Positions 1-7,305 of a stretch of 31,381 nucleotides of DNA are shown piece by piece (within the stretch, counting starts at the first letter, position 1; every line of letters begins with the position of its first letter). The DNA is from a virus: positions 1-31,381 of IMG/VR virus record IMGVR_UViG_3300031521_000253; one strand, given 5' to 3'. A program made the position numbers and the translations under genes. The notes under the pieces were generated by a model. The model saw nothing but the letters and a program-made list of their open reading frames with translations. It did no database searches and was not told where the DNA came from.

Positions 1-557
1 CATACTTGCTTCCCTATGTTCCTACTTCCAGAATGAATCATAAACCAAACATGTCCTGTAGAATCATCCACTTGAAGTTCAATGAAATGATTCCCTCCCC
101 CTAAAGTTCCTATCTGATACTTTGAGTTCTCGTAATGGGAAGATAAAGGCGGGATAGAATCTATTATAGCTTTATTTTGTCCAGATGCCCATTCGATAGG
201 ACTCTTCCTTTTTGTAAATCCCGTAGGAATAGTATAACGTGCTACTGCAAGTATCTCTTTCAACATTTCAATGCTAACATCATTAATATCTAGGTCAGTT
301 TCCAAGGCTACCATCCCACATCCTATATCCACGCCAACGGCATTAGGAATTACAACTCCTTTTGTAGATATAACTCCCCCGATAGGCATTCCATACCCCG
401 CATGCGTGTCTGCCATTAATGCTACATGCTTATGAATGAAAGGAAGTTGGGAAAGGTTATATGCCTGATTAAAACAGGATGCTTCAATCTCATCTTCATG
501 TGGTAGCCATACTTTCAACGGTTTTCCTTTTATTATATCCAAGTTTAATACTATCAT
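1..557 (-). CDS. rtcB: RNA ligase RtcB, N-terminal part (cut by window edge)
   Basis: The first 185 codons of an RtcB-family 3'-phosphate RNA ligase are present; the rest lies beyond the left edge. RtcB joins RNA 3'-phosphate or 2',3'-cyclic phosphate ends to 5'-OH ends using GTP and Mn2+. Visible family motifs are MADTHAGYGMPIGG (residues 48-61), NAVGVDIGCGM (72-82, with Mn-binding D77 and C80), GGGNHF (153-158, H157) and HSGSRN (175-180). The spacing between C80 and H157 is shorter than in the E. coli enzyme. The ATG overlaps the upstream stop as TAATG. In a phage with its own tRNA array, the likely job is resealing tRNAs cut by host ribonucleases. Family assignment is firm; the biological role is inferred. 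Confidence 0.93.
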   Translation of the reverse strand, partial: MIVLNLDIIKGKPLKVWLPHEDEIEASCFNQAYNLSQLPFIHKHVALMADTHAGYGMPIGGVISTKGVVIPNAVGVDIGCGMVALETDLDINDVSIEMLKEILAVARYTIPTGFTKRKSPIEWASGQNKAIIDSIPPLSSHYENSKYQIGTLGGGNHFIELQVDDSTGHVWFMIHSGSRNIGKQV

Positions 558-922
558 TATATTCCCTCCCATCCCGCAATACTTCCATAATCATTTAATA
601 ACTCCTGCTGAGTTTCATCTAGCTTATGGTAATTCTTTTTAAGCCATTTTATTTGTGCTTCAGTAAAATCTCCTTTAAGAGGAGGACAGAAGTGGGAAGC
701 ACTTTCAAAATGCTTTCCCATACTTCCCATAGGAACATATAGAAACTCCTGCAAGGCTTCTTCATTAAACATAATTCCCTGCATGATCTTCTTAACACGT
801 AGTTCTTCATCCTTACTAATAAGTTTAGTAGCTAATTCGCTGTGGCATCCATACTTGCACCTGACAAACTTTCCTTCAGGGGTTAAAAATCCCGTAAGTC
901 CTAATCTAGTATTAGTAATCAT
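557..922 (-). CDS. hypothetical protein, 121 aa
   Basis: I do not recognise a characterised family. The N-terminus reads as a short folded segment (FLTPEGKFVRCKYGCH, residues 12-27) with two cysteines and a histidine, followed by a helical C-terminal half. Short phage proteins with a similar FLTPEGKF-type opening occur, but no function is known to me. The ATG has a strong site (GGAGG, 7 bases upstream), and the stop overlaps the rtcB start by one base, so the two are probably translationally coupled. It belongs to the same leftward operon as the next two small genes. Confidence 0.75.
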   Translation of the reverse strand: MITNTRLGLTGFLTPEGKFVRCKYGCHSELATKLISKDEELRVKKIMQGIMFNEEALQEFLYVPMGSMGKHFESASHFCPPLKGDFTEAQIKWLKKNYHKLDETQQELLNDYGSIAGWEGI

Positions 923-930
923 ATTTCCTC

Positions 931-1233
931 CTATCCTATATCTACATTAGAACATTGTCCCCTTACGCTATTAATAATAAACAATCTACATTCCTCTTCC
1001 GTCAACTTCTTAATATGATCGATATTTTGGAGAAAAATCTTCATGAGGAAGTCCATATTTAAAGGATAATCATACTCCTGTGAAGCTTCAATATAAAGAC
1101 GGGGAGAATTCTCAAAGTAAATGGTTAACTCATTAGTATAACAACTCCCATAATCACAAGTCTCGCATCCCCTATAATGAGAAGTATCTGTTTCAATTTC
1201 CTTAATAGATCCATCAATTAATTGTATTAACAT
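931..1233 (-). CDS. hypothetical protein, 100 aa
   Basis: Unrecognised small protein. It has a cysteine cluster near residues 23-31 (CETCDYGSC) that could bind a metal, then a beta-rich middle and an acidic helical end. The start is supported by GAGGAGG ahead of the ATG. It lies 8 bases ahead of the next gene in a tight operon that ends in rtcB. No membrane segment or signal peptide is visible. Confidence 0.72.
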   Translation of the reverse strand: MLIQLIDGSIKEIETDTSHYRGCETCDYGSCYTNELTIYFENSPRLYIEASQEYDYPLNMDFLMKIFLQNIDHIKKLTEEECRLFIINSVRGQCSNVDIG

Positions 1234-1246
1234 TAATATTCCTCCT

Positions 1247-1576
1247 CTAATTTAGTTCATCCAAACTGTCCCACGATCCCCCTGAGACATTAGTGAAACT
1301 TTCAGCATTCATACATTTCTTAGGTATTCTTTTAAACTTCCAGTTTTCTGACCCATCATACTCATGCCTTTCCATCCACCAATTATCTCCTACGACAACT
1401 AAGTCTCTAGCAATCTCTTGTCCTCCAAATCCTTCATCATATTCGATATTAGCTATCTTAGCAAACTCATCCCAAGACATTGCATAAATCCCGCTACAAC
1501 TTCCTACCCATCTCACATCGCAAGGAGTCTTTCCAAAAAGGATTAGGTTATCAATTGTTTCTAATAATAAATTCAT
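1247..1576 (-). CDS. hypothetical protein, 109 aa
   Basis: Unrecognised acidic, aromatic-rich soluble protein (for example WVGSCSGIYAMSWDEF, residues 23-38, and GDNWWMERHEYDG, 63-75). The start is an ATG with AAGGAGG at good distance. It is the first gene after the terminator-like hairpin that follows the SPFH gene. I see no promoter in the 20 bases between, so expression probably relies on read-through. Confidence 0.75.
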   Translation of the reverse strand: MNLLLETIDNLILFGKTPCDVRWVGSCSGIYAMSWDEFAKIANIEYDEGFGGQEIARDLVVVGDNWWMERHEYDGSENWKFKRIPKKCMNAESFTNVSGGSWDSLDELN

Positions 1577-1597
1577 CTATATTCCTCCTTAAAAGAT

Positions 1598-1618
1598 AAG
1601 AGGGGAGAAACCCCTCTT
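1598..1618 (-). terminator. intrinsic terminator-like hairpin after the SPFH gene
   Basis: An 8-bp perfect stem (AAGAGGGG / CCCCTCTT) with a 5-base loop lies 5 bases beyond the stop of the SPFH gene in the leftward direction, followed by a T-rich but interrupted tract (ATCTTTT). It is likely a partial terminator, because the next gene begins about 20 bases later without a visible promoter. Confidence 0.6.
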
Positions 1619-1622
1619 TATA

Positions 1623-2537
1623 TTACTTGATATTGATCATTGGAGTATTTGCTCCTAAAGCAGTTACAGGCAATGCCCCATTCCATTTTTCAATCCATTT
1701 AAGGGCAACAATGTCCTGAGTCAAAGTCTGTTGAAGTTTTTGGTTAGTGTAAGCTTGTGCATCTGCTTCGATAACTTTAGATTTAGCATTACCATTTGCT
1801 ACTGCAATCTGAGTTAATGCTTTGGCTTCTGCCGCGACTTTTTCATACTCAGCTTGACGTTGGGCATATTGGGCATTAGCTACAGCTTGAATGGCTTGTT
1901 TAGTAGCTTCATCGGGTTCAACTTTCCCTAATCCTGCTTGCTCTACAAATATACCATCAGCATCAAAGAAGTCTCCAACGGCTTTAAACAACTTAGCATT
2001 GAATTCCGCTTTCTTTTCCCCTACAATATCCATCATGGAGTACTGGGAAGAAAGGTCGTTTGCAATACGTTGGAAGTTCTGTCTCATATATCCATACTCA
2101 ATCGAGTCACTGTCGGCTCCTTTGAACTTGTTATAGACATGTGGAGAATTGGCACTTTCAACATGGTATGTAATCTGAGCATCAACTTTCATAGTTTTGC
2201 CATCTTTCGTTCCTATGACAATTGAATCATCTGATTTACGTCCCTCATGTTCCCCTCCCGTGTAGTAGGCTACTTCAGTGGAAACAGGGTATTCGGTAAC
2301 AGAAGTCCAAGGTGCTACCCAGTTATAACCTTGTCCCAAAACTTTGTCATAAACAACTCCTCCTGTCATTTTGTTGTTCATAACTCCCACATGTCCCTGC
2401 TTAACAGTGTGAGTGACGTTTCCTATTAGGATTCCCCCTACTACTAATGCGACAAGTACAGTTGCTTTCCCTTGACTAAAGAACCTCTTCTTTGGTAATT
2501 GCTGTTGCCCTCTGTCCATCATTTCTCTAATATCCAT
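1623..2537 (-). CDS. SPFH/band-7 (prohibitin-like) membrane protein
   Basis: A 304-residue member of the SPFH superfamily (stomatin/prohibitin/flotillin/HflK-C fold). A basic N-terminus is followed by one membrane anchor (about residues 25-41), then QGHVGVMNNKMTGGVVYDKVLGQG, a typical band-7 opening (47-70). The band-7 domain runs to about residue 215 and an Ala/Gln/Glu-rich coiled coil (about 215-270) follows. Such proteins form ring or cage scaffolds at the membrane and modulate proteases or channels. It is preceded by a 37-residue membrane peptide and followed by a terminator-like hairpin. Its role in infection is unknown; superinfection control or protection from membrane-associated proteases are possibilities only. 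Confidence 0.88.
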   Translation of the reverse strand: MDIREMMDRGQQQLPKKRFFSQGKATVLVALVVGGILIGNVTHTVKQGHVGVMNNKMTGGVVYDKVLGQGYNWVAPWTSVTEYPVSTEVAYYTGGEHEGRKSDDSIVIGTKDGKTMKVDAQITYHVESANSPHVYNKFKGADSDSIEYGYMRQNFQRIANDLSSQYSMMDIVGEKKAEFNAKLFKAVGDFFDADGIFVEQAGLGKVEPDEATKQAIQAVANAQYAQRQAEYEKVAAEAKALTQIAVANGNAKSKVIEADAQAYTNQKLQQTLTQDIVALKWIEKWNGALPVTALGANTPMINIK

Positions 2538-2538
2538 C

Positions 2539-2652
2539 TTAATCTCTCCTCATTTTTTCAAATATTTTATCAATCCATTTTCCTATACTTGTTCCAAAGT
2601 TATAGGAAATGACTAACCACAAGGAAAATCCAAGTACTAAAATCCATAACAC
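2539..2652 (-). CDS. small single-span membrane peptide, 37 aa
   Basis: This short frame starts at GTG with AAAGGAG about 9 bases upstream and an in-frame TGA immediately before it, so the start is unambiguous. The product has one hydrophobic span (WILVLGFSLWLVISYNFG, about residues 3-20) and a basic amphipathic tail ending KMRRD, which predicts N-out/C-in topology. It fills the gap between two genes: it begins 14 bases after the upstream stop and ends one base before the ATG of the SPFH gene, whose ribosome binding site lies in its last codons. Close coupling suggests a shared membrane function with the SPFH protein (inference). Confidence 0.65.
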   Translation of the reverse strand: MLWILVLGFSLWLVISYNFGTSIGKWIDKIFEKMRRD

Positions 2653-2666
2653 TCAAATCAACTCCT

Positions 2667-3173
2667 TTAAACACACCATCCACAATTTCCGAAGGATAAT
2701 TCCTCTGTAAGGAGATCACATACTGCATCATATTGATCATCATTGATGTTATACTTTGCAAGGACTTCGGCAGTTGAATCCATTCTAGTAAACTGCATAT
2801 CCCCACAAGCATAATCTTCTGCATAGTGGCTTCCTTCGTCACGCTTATCCCCAAAATCTTCATATGCTCCATAGATACCATTGATCCAAAAATCTTCCAT
2901 CGCACATAATGATCCCATAGACTTTCCAGTAAGTTCAAAAGCTAATAATTCAAAATCTCGGGAGAATACAAGATTAGACATAACAAACTTATCATAGGGA
3001 AACTGCTCAATGTAATCATCACATTCTTTACTGAAGGGATCAATTTCTTCGGGAATGAAAGATTCAACTACCCAGTCCCCTTGACGAAGGTTAAATCCCT
3101 CCTCATAGTTGTCCCAAGGTGCTCGGTATGCTTCCACAATTTGTCCCGTATTTTTATTACTGAACTTTGCCAT
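2667..3173 (-). CDS. ArdA-like acidic protein, 168 aa (possible DNA mimic)
   Basis: A strongly acidic protein dense in Asp, Glu and aromatics, with DDYIEQFPYDKFV, FWINGIYGAYEDFG and HYAEDYACGDM segments. Size, acidity and the spread of acidic patches resemble ArdA-type anti-restriction DNA mimics (about 165-180 aa), but I cannot confirm homology from reading alone. The chosen ATG (3173) follows GGAGG by 7 bases; the longer frame from 3197 would translate through that ribosome binding site. It lies just downstream of the base modification operon, which would fit a second anti-restriction layer. Treat the function as tentative and the gene as secure. Confidence 0.6.
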   Translation of the reverse strand: MAKFSNKNTGQIVEAYRAPWDNYEEGFNLRQGDWVVESFIPEEIDPFSKECDDYIEQFPYDKFVMSNLVFSRDFELLAFELTGKSMGSLCAMEDFWINGIYGAYEDFGDKRDEGSHYAEDYACGDMQFTRMDSTAEVLAKYNINDDQYDAVCDLLTEELSFGNCGWCV

Positions 3174-3330
3174 CACTATTCCTCCTAGATCTTTCATTAC
3201 GGAGTGCTAAGTAATATTCCTCTAAATCCTTATCAGAACTTTTTCCATAAAGGTAAGCAAATACAAGGCATTTAACGCTCTGATACTCAACGTTAAGTTC
3301 TTCATCAGACAGGAGTTTATAGTTGTCCAC
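3157..3330 (-). CDS. hypothetical protein, 57 aa, GTG start
   Basis: Short gene between two secure genes. GTG is preceded by GGAGG 8 bases upstream, which sits at the 3' end of the previous gene, and the stop overlaps the next gene by 17 bases. The sequence (starting MDNYKLLSDEELN) is predicted to be helical and charged, ending in a basic RNERSRRN stretch. No family recognised. Position, ribosome binding site and lack of any other use of this stretch support it. Confidence 0.62.
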   Translation of the reverse strand: MDNYKLLSDEELNVEYQSVKCLVFAYLYGKSSDKDLEEYYLALRNERSRRNSDGKVQ

Positions 3331-3331
3331 T

Positions 3332-3703
3332 TTAAACTCCTCCTAACGTCCTGTACTCTGTAAGCAGTCCCTTCATTACAACATCGCTTTCCGCATAATA
3401 TTCCAGTTCCTTTTCCTCTTGAATCTGCTTAATACGTTTGTTCATATTAACAGTCAGTTCCCTCAATCGTTTCTCATTTTGAAGACGGAGGTTATGTTCG
3501 GTAAGGTCTACTCTGCTTATCACCCATCTTGTTGCTTTCTTACTTGCTTCGTCTGTTACAGAAACTATCTCAGCAACAGCTAGTCCTGCAGAGGTATCAA
3601 CTACTACTAAATCTTTTTCCTTTAGATCCTCAATGATTGACCTAAAAACATAGACGGTGGAACTTACATACTGGTTAACGAATTTAACTCCTACAAATTT
3701 CAT
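3332..3703 (-). CDS. phage protein with N-terminal beta-barrel-like domain, 123 aa
   Basis: First gene behind the perfect consensus promoter at 3768-3796. The N-terminal 55 residues look like a small beta domain (YVFRSIIEDLKEKDLVVVDTS; VVVDTSAGLAVAEI at about 33-46), a type seen in several phage proteins and in PSP1-like domains. Residues 60-110 are charged and helical and probably form a coiled coil. Function unknown. The ATG has AAGGAG at about 8 bases. A 5' hairpin lies in its leader, so its expression may be attenuated or specially stabilised. Confidence 0.75.
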   Translation of the reverse strand: MKFVGVKFVNQYVSSTVYVFRSIIEDLKEKDLVVVDTSAGLAVAEIVSVTDEASKKATRWVISRVDLTEHNLRLQNEKRLRELTVNMNKRIKQIQEEKELEYYAESDVVMKGLLTEYRTLGGV

Positions 3704-3723
3704 ACTACACTCTCCTTATTAAA

Positions 3724-3770
3724 AATACGAACTGTAGAGGGTCTGTTGTTCCCTTGCTACAGTTCGTATT
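3724..3770 (-). promoter_or_regulatory. 14-bp inverted repeat at promoter start site, hairpin with U-run
   Basis: AATACGAACTGTAG (3724-3737) is exactly inverted at 3757-3770, with a 19-base loop holding a nested GGG/CCC pair. In transcript sense the first arm overlaps the -10 box and start point and the second arm is followed by TTTTTAATAAGG. It may be a repressor operator pair about three helical turns apart, or an attenuator hairpin that would release a roughly 50-base RNA. Both readings fit; the sequence alone does not decide. Confidence 0.7.
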
Positions 3771-3796
3771 ATAGGTTATTTTTTCCTTCTTGTCAA
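3768..3796 (-). promoter_or_regulatory. consensus sigma-A promoter (TTGACA-N17-TATAAT)
   Basis: A perfect -35 box (3791-3796) and a perfect -10 box (3768-3773) are separated by 17 bases on the minus strand. The -35 box contains the TGA stop of the dpdA-like gene. It should be read by the host housekeeping RNA polymerase without phage factors and drives the genes from 3703 leftward to SPFH and perhaps rtcB. Confidence 0.9.
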
Positions 3797-5763
3797 TCCT
3801 TTTTTTCTGGGGTTATGTCTATAGTCTCCTCTTCACTGTTTGCTTCCTTATTAGTATTAAAGGACATTCCCCCAAACAAACGGCTCAATATTCCCCCTTG
3901 ATCCCCATTTCCCCTGACTTCCTCTATAGTTTCGACAGTTCCGTTCTCATCCACAACCACTTTTCGCTGTGCAACTATCTGTTTTCCCATAGTTTCCATC
4001 TGTGTCATCATCTGCAAATACTTCATATTGGTATCCATTAAGGAAGTAACATTAGCATCCACCATTCCTCCATCCATCATCTCGAACATCATCATTCTTT
4101 GAAGTCGTTCTAAGTTTCCTTCTACTATAGAATGCATGGCATCCATAAGATCATCGCGGTTACGTGTGCTGAAACGTTTGAACATCTTATTGTAAGCACA
4201 TACATATCCTGCTTGATAGTCAGGGCAGTCTCCCGATTTATAACAGGTAGAACAAGATAGTTGATACATACTATCAGAGTATATCTTCTTAGGTTTCCTA
4301 ACGTGCTTCTGTCCCTTTAGGAACTTCCCCTTCTCATCTCTGACAACTACTATTCCCTGCTTCCTTAATTCATCATCATAAGCATCTACTTCAGGCATAT
4401 CACTTCCCTGTCCCAGTAATCCTGCTAAGTAAGAATCACAATCTTTCTTTGAAAGGTCTAATGCAATAGTCTGCTCCTCTTCGATGTATTGTTCCCTTTC
4501 CTTCCCTTTGATTTTAGTAAGGTCTACTTCCTCCTCAGAGAGGTTTGAGTACTCACTCCTCTTTCTGTCTGCATGATCCTTAAAACATTGTGGCAATGCT
4601 TCTAAGGCTTTCTTAGAGGTGTTCACATCTGAGACTCCGAATACATCACAAAATGCGAATAATTCCTCAGTAGTAAACATATCTAGCTTTTCCTTATCAA
4701 ATTCTATAAATGCTTTGAAAGTTCCTATTAGAGAAATTACTTCATCCATATTCCCATTAGTATCTATCCCTAGCACTTTAGCATAAGGTTTCCAATCCAC
4801 ACAATCCCCATCAAACCATTCTACAGCAGGGAGAGTTCCTCTAGGAAGTTCTTCAATATCTTCTTCCACAACTTTCACTCCCTTATTAGACAACCAATAA
4901 GATTTAGTCTTAATCCTCTTTCGTACATGTGCTTCCACTTCGAGGAAGGTGAGAACATTGATACGTATAAGTTCATAAGGTTCTTCTCTTTCGGCTAATG
5001 CCCAATTCGCTCCAAGCTTGATAAGTTTATTCTTAAACTGACGTTTCCACTTATCCTTTTTGAGACGTTTCATACATCTCCCATCAAAATAGTTTATCTC
5101 CCCATATTGTGTTCCTATTAGCCAAGTAGTGGAATCTACACTTCTCCAAGGGTAGGAACACATCATGTCGAATCCCGTGACTGCAAATCCATGAACTAAT
5201 GTAAGGTGCTTCTTAGCTAGGTTAAACATTGTAGATAGTTTCTTATCATCATACTCTGCTTCCTTTTCATTTAAGGATATTCCAACATAGTCATATTTAT
5301 TACACATTGTTTCCCAGTCTTTTAGGTCACGGCAAGCGTGCCATACATAAATAACAGTGACTCCCTGCTCCTCTAATGGTTTGAAGTATTCCTCTCTCCA
5401 ACGGTTAACAGTGTCCACTCCTACTAATCCCTCAATATCTAACTCGGCAATAGCATATACATGATCCTTATTCTCTAATGCCCACTTGGTATACTTATCT
5501 AAATACTTCTCCCAGTATTCGATAGGCTTATTTTCGTACTCTTCCTTATTCATAAAAGTATGTGCTCCTGAGTCTACTATAAGCTGTAGATTAGGACATA
5601 CTTCTAGTAATCCTTGTATAAACTTCTTCCCTTTCCTTTGAAGGTAATGAAAGGACATCAGCATTGTGCTAGTCTCTTTAGCTACAATGTTAAAGTACTT
5701 GTCACTTTCAACTCCTGAGAAGAATATACTAACTTCACTCTTCCTTATATCATTAATATTCAC
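3793..5763 (-). CDS. dpdA: DpdA-like TGT-family transglycosylase with long C-terminal extension
   Basis: A 656-residue protein whose first 300 residues match the tRNA-guanine transglycosylase fold as used by phage DpdA enzymes, which exchange guanine in DNA for a 7-deazaguanine. Visible: VDSGAHTF (63-70; D64 equals the catalytic TGT Asp), AIAELDIEG (104-112), LVHGFAVTG (189-197) and SVDSTTW (208-214; D210 as likely nucleophile). Residues about 300-656 are extra: charged helices, a cysteine cluster CSTC-x5-C-x8-C (504-522), a Met-rich helical stretch (540-595) and an acidic tail. Start is GTG, overlapping the radical SAM stop (GTGA). Co-location with folE and queD/E/C supports DNA modification rather than tRNA queuosine. 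Confidence 0.85.
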   Translation of the reverse strand: MNINDIRKSEVSIFFSGVESDKYFNIVAKETSTMLMSFHYLQRKGKKFIQGLLEVCPNLQLIVDSGAHTFMNKEEYENKPIEYWEKYLDKYTKWALENKDHVYAIAELDIEGLVGVDTVNRWREEYFKPLEEQGVTVIYVWHACRDLKDWETMCNKYDYVGISLNEKEAEYDDKKLSTMFNLAKKHLTLVHGFAVTGFDMMCSYPWRSVDSTTWLIGTQYGEINYFDGRCMKRLKKDKWKRQFKNKLIKLGANWALAEREEPYELIRINVLTFLEVEAHVRKRIKTKSYWLSNKGVKVVEEDIEELPRGTLPAVEWFDGDCVDWKPYAKVLGIDTNGNMDEVISLIGTFKAFIEFDKEKLDMFTTEELFAFCDVFGVSDVNTSKKALEALPQCFKDHADRKRSEYSNLSEEEVDLTKIKGKEREQYIEEEQTIALDLSKKDCDSYLAGLLGQGSDMPEVDAYDDELRKQGIVVVRDEKGKFLKGQKHVRKPKKIYSDSMYQLSCSTCYKSGDCPDYQAGYVCAYNKMFKRFSTRNRDDLMDAMHSIVEGNLERLQRMMMFEMMDGGMVDANVTSLMDTNMKYLQMMTQMETMGKQIVAQRKVVVDENGTVETIEEVRGNGDQGGILSRLFGGMSFNTNKEANSEEETIDITPEKKD

Positions 5764-6716
5764 ATTTCCACCCCATCTTTATAACAGAAATTCATAAGGG
5801 GGCATAAATCTCTACAGTAGCTACATTGGTTATTCTCTTTGCACACTGTAGCAAATTCACGATTCCTTTCTCTTGATCTATCCCCTGCTTCTAACAACTC
5901 TTCCACATCATCTAACACTATATTGCCCGAACTTCTTCTATCATACCCATCACTATACTCAAATCCGCATCCTAAAACTTCTCCGTCGGGAGTTATAACA
6001 ATTCTATTCACAAACTTCTCACAACTAAACTCAACTCTCAAATGTACATTAGTTATGAAGTCAAATTTCTCACTCTTTATTGCTTCAGCATATCCTCCCT
6101 TAACATCCACGGTGAAATTTCCCCATAATACTTCATGCTCTAAAAATCTCAATGTTTCAATTAATTGTAAAGGAGAAAGTATTAACTCTTTAGGAGTCTT
6201 TCCTAAAGCAAGAACAGGAATTATCCAGAAATCATTTACTCCGACTTCTTGTAATTTTTGAATGTTAGGTATAAGATTTTTATAGTTTAAAGAGGTGAGA
6301 GTAAGGTAAGCAGTCACATGGACACCTAAGTCAGTAAGCATCTTTATATTGTTTATCTCCTGAAAAGGACGTACTGACTCATCCCCCATAAAGGAATCAA
6401 TAGAAACTCCCACATCTGTAAGATTAGGGTACTGAGTGGGTGCAAGGTATCTAATATATGTTGGAATATTAACTCCATTAGTGACTAAACTAAATGTTTT
6501 GTCAGAAGGAATAAAATATATAAGTGAAAATATCTTAGAATCAAGCAACGGTTCTTTCCCCGCAAAGTGGTAATGATCGACATAAGGTGCAAGTTTTCTT
6601 ATAGTTTCTACCCATTCAATAACTGATAATGGAGTACCTACTAGTTTAGTATTCCCTTGGAAGCAATGCTTACAGCTAAGATTGCATATGTTATTAATAA
6701 TTAGTTCAGCTTGCAT
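5760..6716 (-). CDS. radical SAM protein with SPASM-like C-terminus
   Basis: A 318-residue radical SAM enzyme. The cluster motif CNLSCKHC (C11, C15, C18) is canonical CxxxCxxC; HFAGKEPLL (about 51-59) matches the GGEP region that contacts SAM, and ITPDGEVLGC (about 247-256) is a typical SPASM-type segment. The C-terminus carries C292, C298, C301, C305 and C311, enough for an auxiliary Fe-S cluster. It overlaps folE (TAATG) upstream and the dpdA-like gene (GTGA) downstream, so the three are one unit. It is not QueE, which is encoded separately at 8984-9622. The likely role is to modify the 7-deazaguanine base before or after insertion; the reaction is unknown. Confidence 0.88.
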   Translation of the reverse strand: MQAELIINNICNLSCKHCFQGNTKLVGTPLSVIEWVETIRKLAPYVDHYHFAGKEPLLDSKIFSLIYFIPSDKTFSLVTNGVNIPTYIRYLAPTQYPNLTDVGVSIDSFMGDESVRPFQEINNIKMLTDLGVHVTAYLTLTSLNYKNLIPNIQKLQEVGVNDFWIIPVLALGKTPKELILSPLQLIETLRFLEHEVLWGNFTVDVKGGYAEAIKSEKFDFITNVHLRVEFSCEKFVNRIVITPDGEVLGCGFEYSDGYDRRSSGNIVLDDVEELLEAGDRSRERNREFATVCKENNQCSYCRDLCPLMNFCYKDGVEM

Positions 6717-7282
6717 TATCTAATCAACTCCTTAAATGTTAGTAAATGATTAAGATTGGAAGAATGTGTAGTAATCATGGTACTATTTCGAGACTCTATC
6801 CCTCTACATGCAACACAGGTATGTAGGGATTCCACTATAACTACTACAGTCTTGGCATCTAACTCTTCTTGCAGGAAGTGCTGAATATCACTACCAAATC
6901 TCTCCTGTACTTGTGGTCTTTTACTAAAGTAATCAACTACTCTATCCAGTTTACTTATCCCGCAAATTACATCTCTTGGAATATATCCTATATGAACTTT
7001 TCCAAAGAAGGGCATGAAATGGTGCTGACACATAGAACTAAACTCTATATCCTTCTTTATAACCCAATTGCTATTTTCGTCCTCATTAGGAAACACAGTG
7101 AATTCAAAATCCATTTCCCCCAATCCACTAAATCTTTCTAACCACATCTTAACAATCCTCTTAGGTGTATTTAAGTTATGACTATCCTTTGCCTTAAACT
7201 TAGGGTATAGCACACTCAATAAATACATTGCCCTTTCAATATTCTGTTCCATTTCTTTTGTAATATCTTCTTTAATTGACAT
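6716..7282 (-). CDS. folE: GTP cyclohydrolase I (FolE)
   Basis: A 188-residue GTP cyclohydrolase I, the first step from GTP to dihydroneopterin triphosphate, which feeds QueD. Family features: SSMCQHHFMPFFGKVHIGYIP (start at 82; zinc ligand C85, with H87/H88), GISKLDRVVDYFSKRPQVQER (start at 108) and HTC (154-156, second zinc Cys C156). Length is normal for the family. Its substrate use here is almost certainly 7-deazaguanine synthesis, given neighbours. The ATG follows GGGGG at 7 bases; an extended -10 promoter and a strong terminator separate it from the queC operon upstream. Confidence 0.95.
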   Translation of the reverse strand: MSIKEDITKEMEQNIERAMYLLSVLYPKFKAKDSHNLNTPKRIVKMWLERFSGLGEMDFEFTVFPNEDENSNWVIKKDIEFSSMCQHHFMPFFGKVHIGYIPRDVICGISKLDRVVDYFSKRPQVQERFGSDIQHFLQEELDAKTVVVIVESLHTCVACRGIESRNSTMITTHSSNLNHLLTFKELIR

Positions 7283-7305
7283 ATATTTTCCCCCTTTTTC
7301 TTTTT

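Noticed and set aside
2600-2938. 112-residue minus-strand frame overlapping the 168-aa acidic protein
   Set aside because: It shifts within a better-supported gene; only its last part contains a small frame and that lacks the placement of the GTG-started 37-aa peptide.
3790-4041. Plus-strand frames such as this one and others (1293-1487, 5839-6261, 6869-7141, 23747-23980)
   Set aside because: They lie antisense to well-supported minus-strand genes or tRNAs, lack ribosome binding sites and have compositions expected of shadow frames.
3793-5763. TGT-like protein as a host-type tRNA-guanine transglycosylase for queuosine
   Set aside because: The motif spacing and SVDSTTW nucleophile segment suit phage DpdA better, and the phage carries the full precursor pathway; tRNA substrates are still not excluded.
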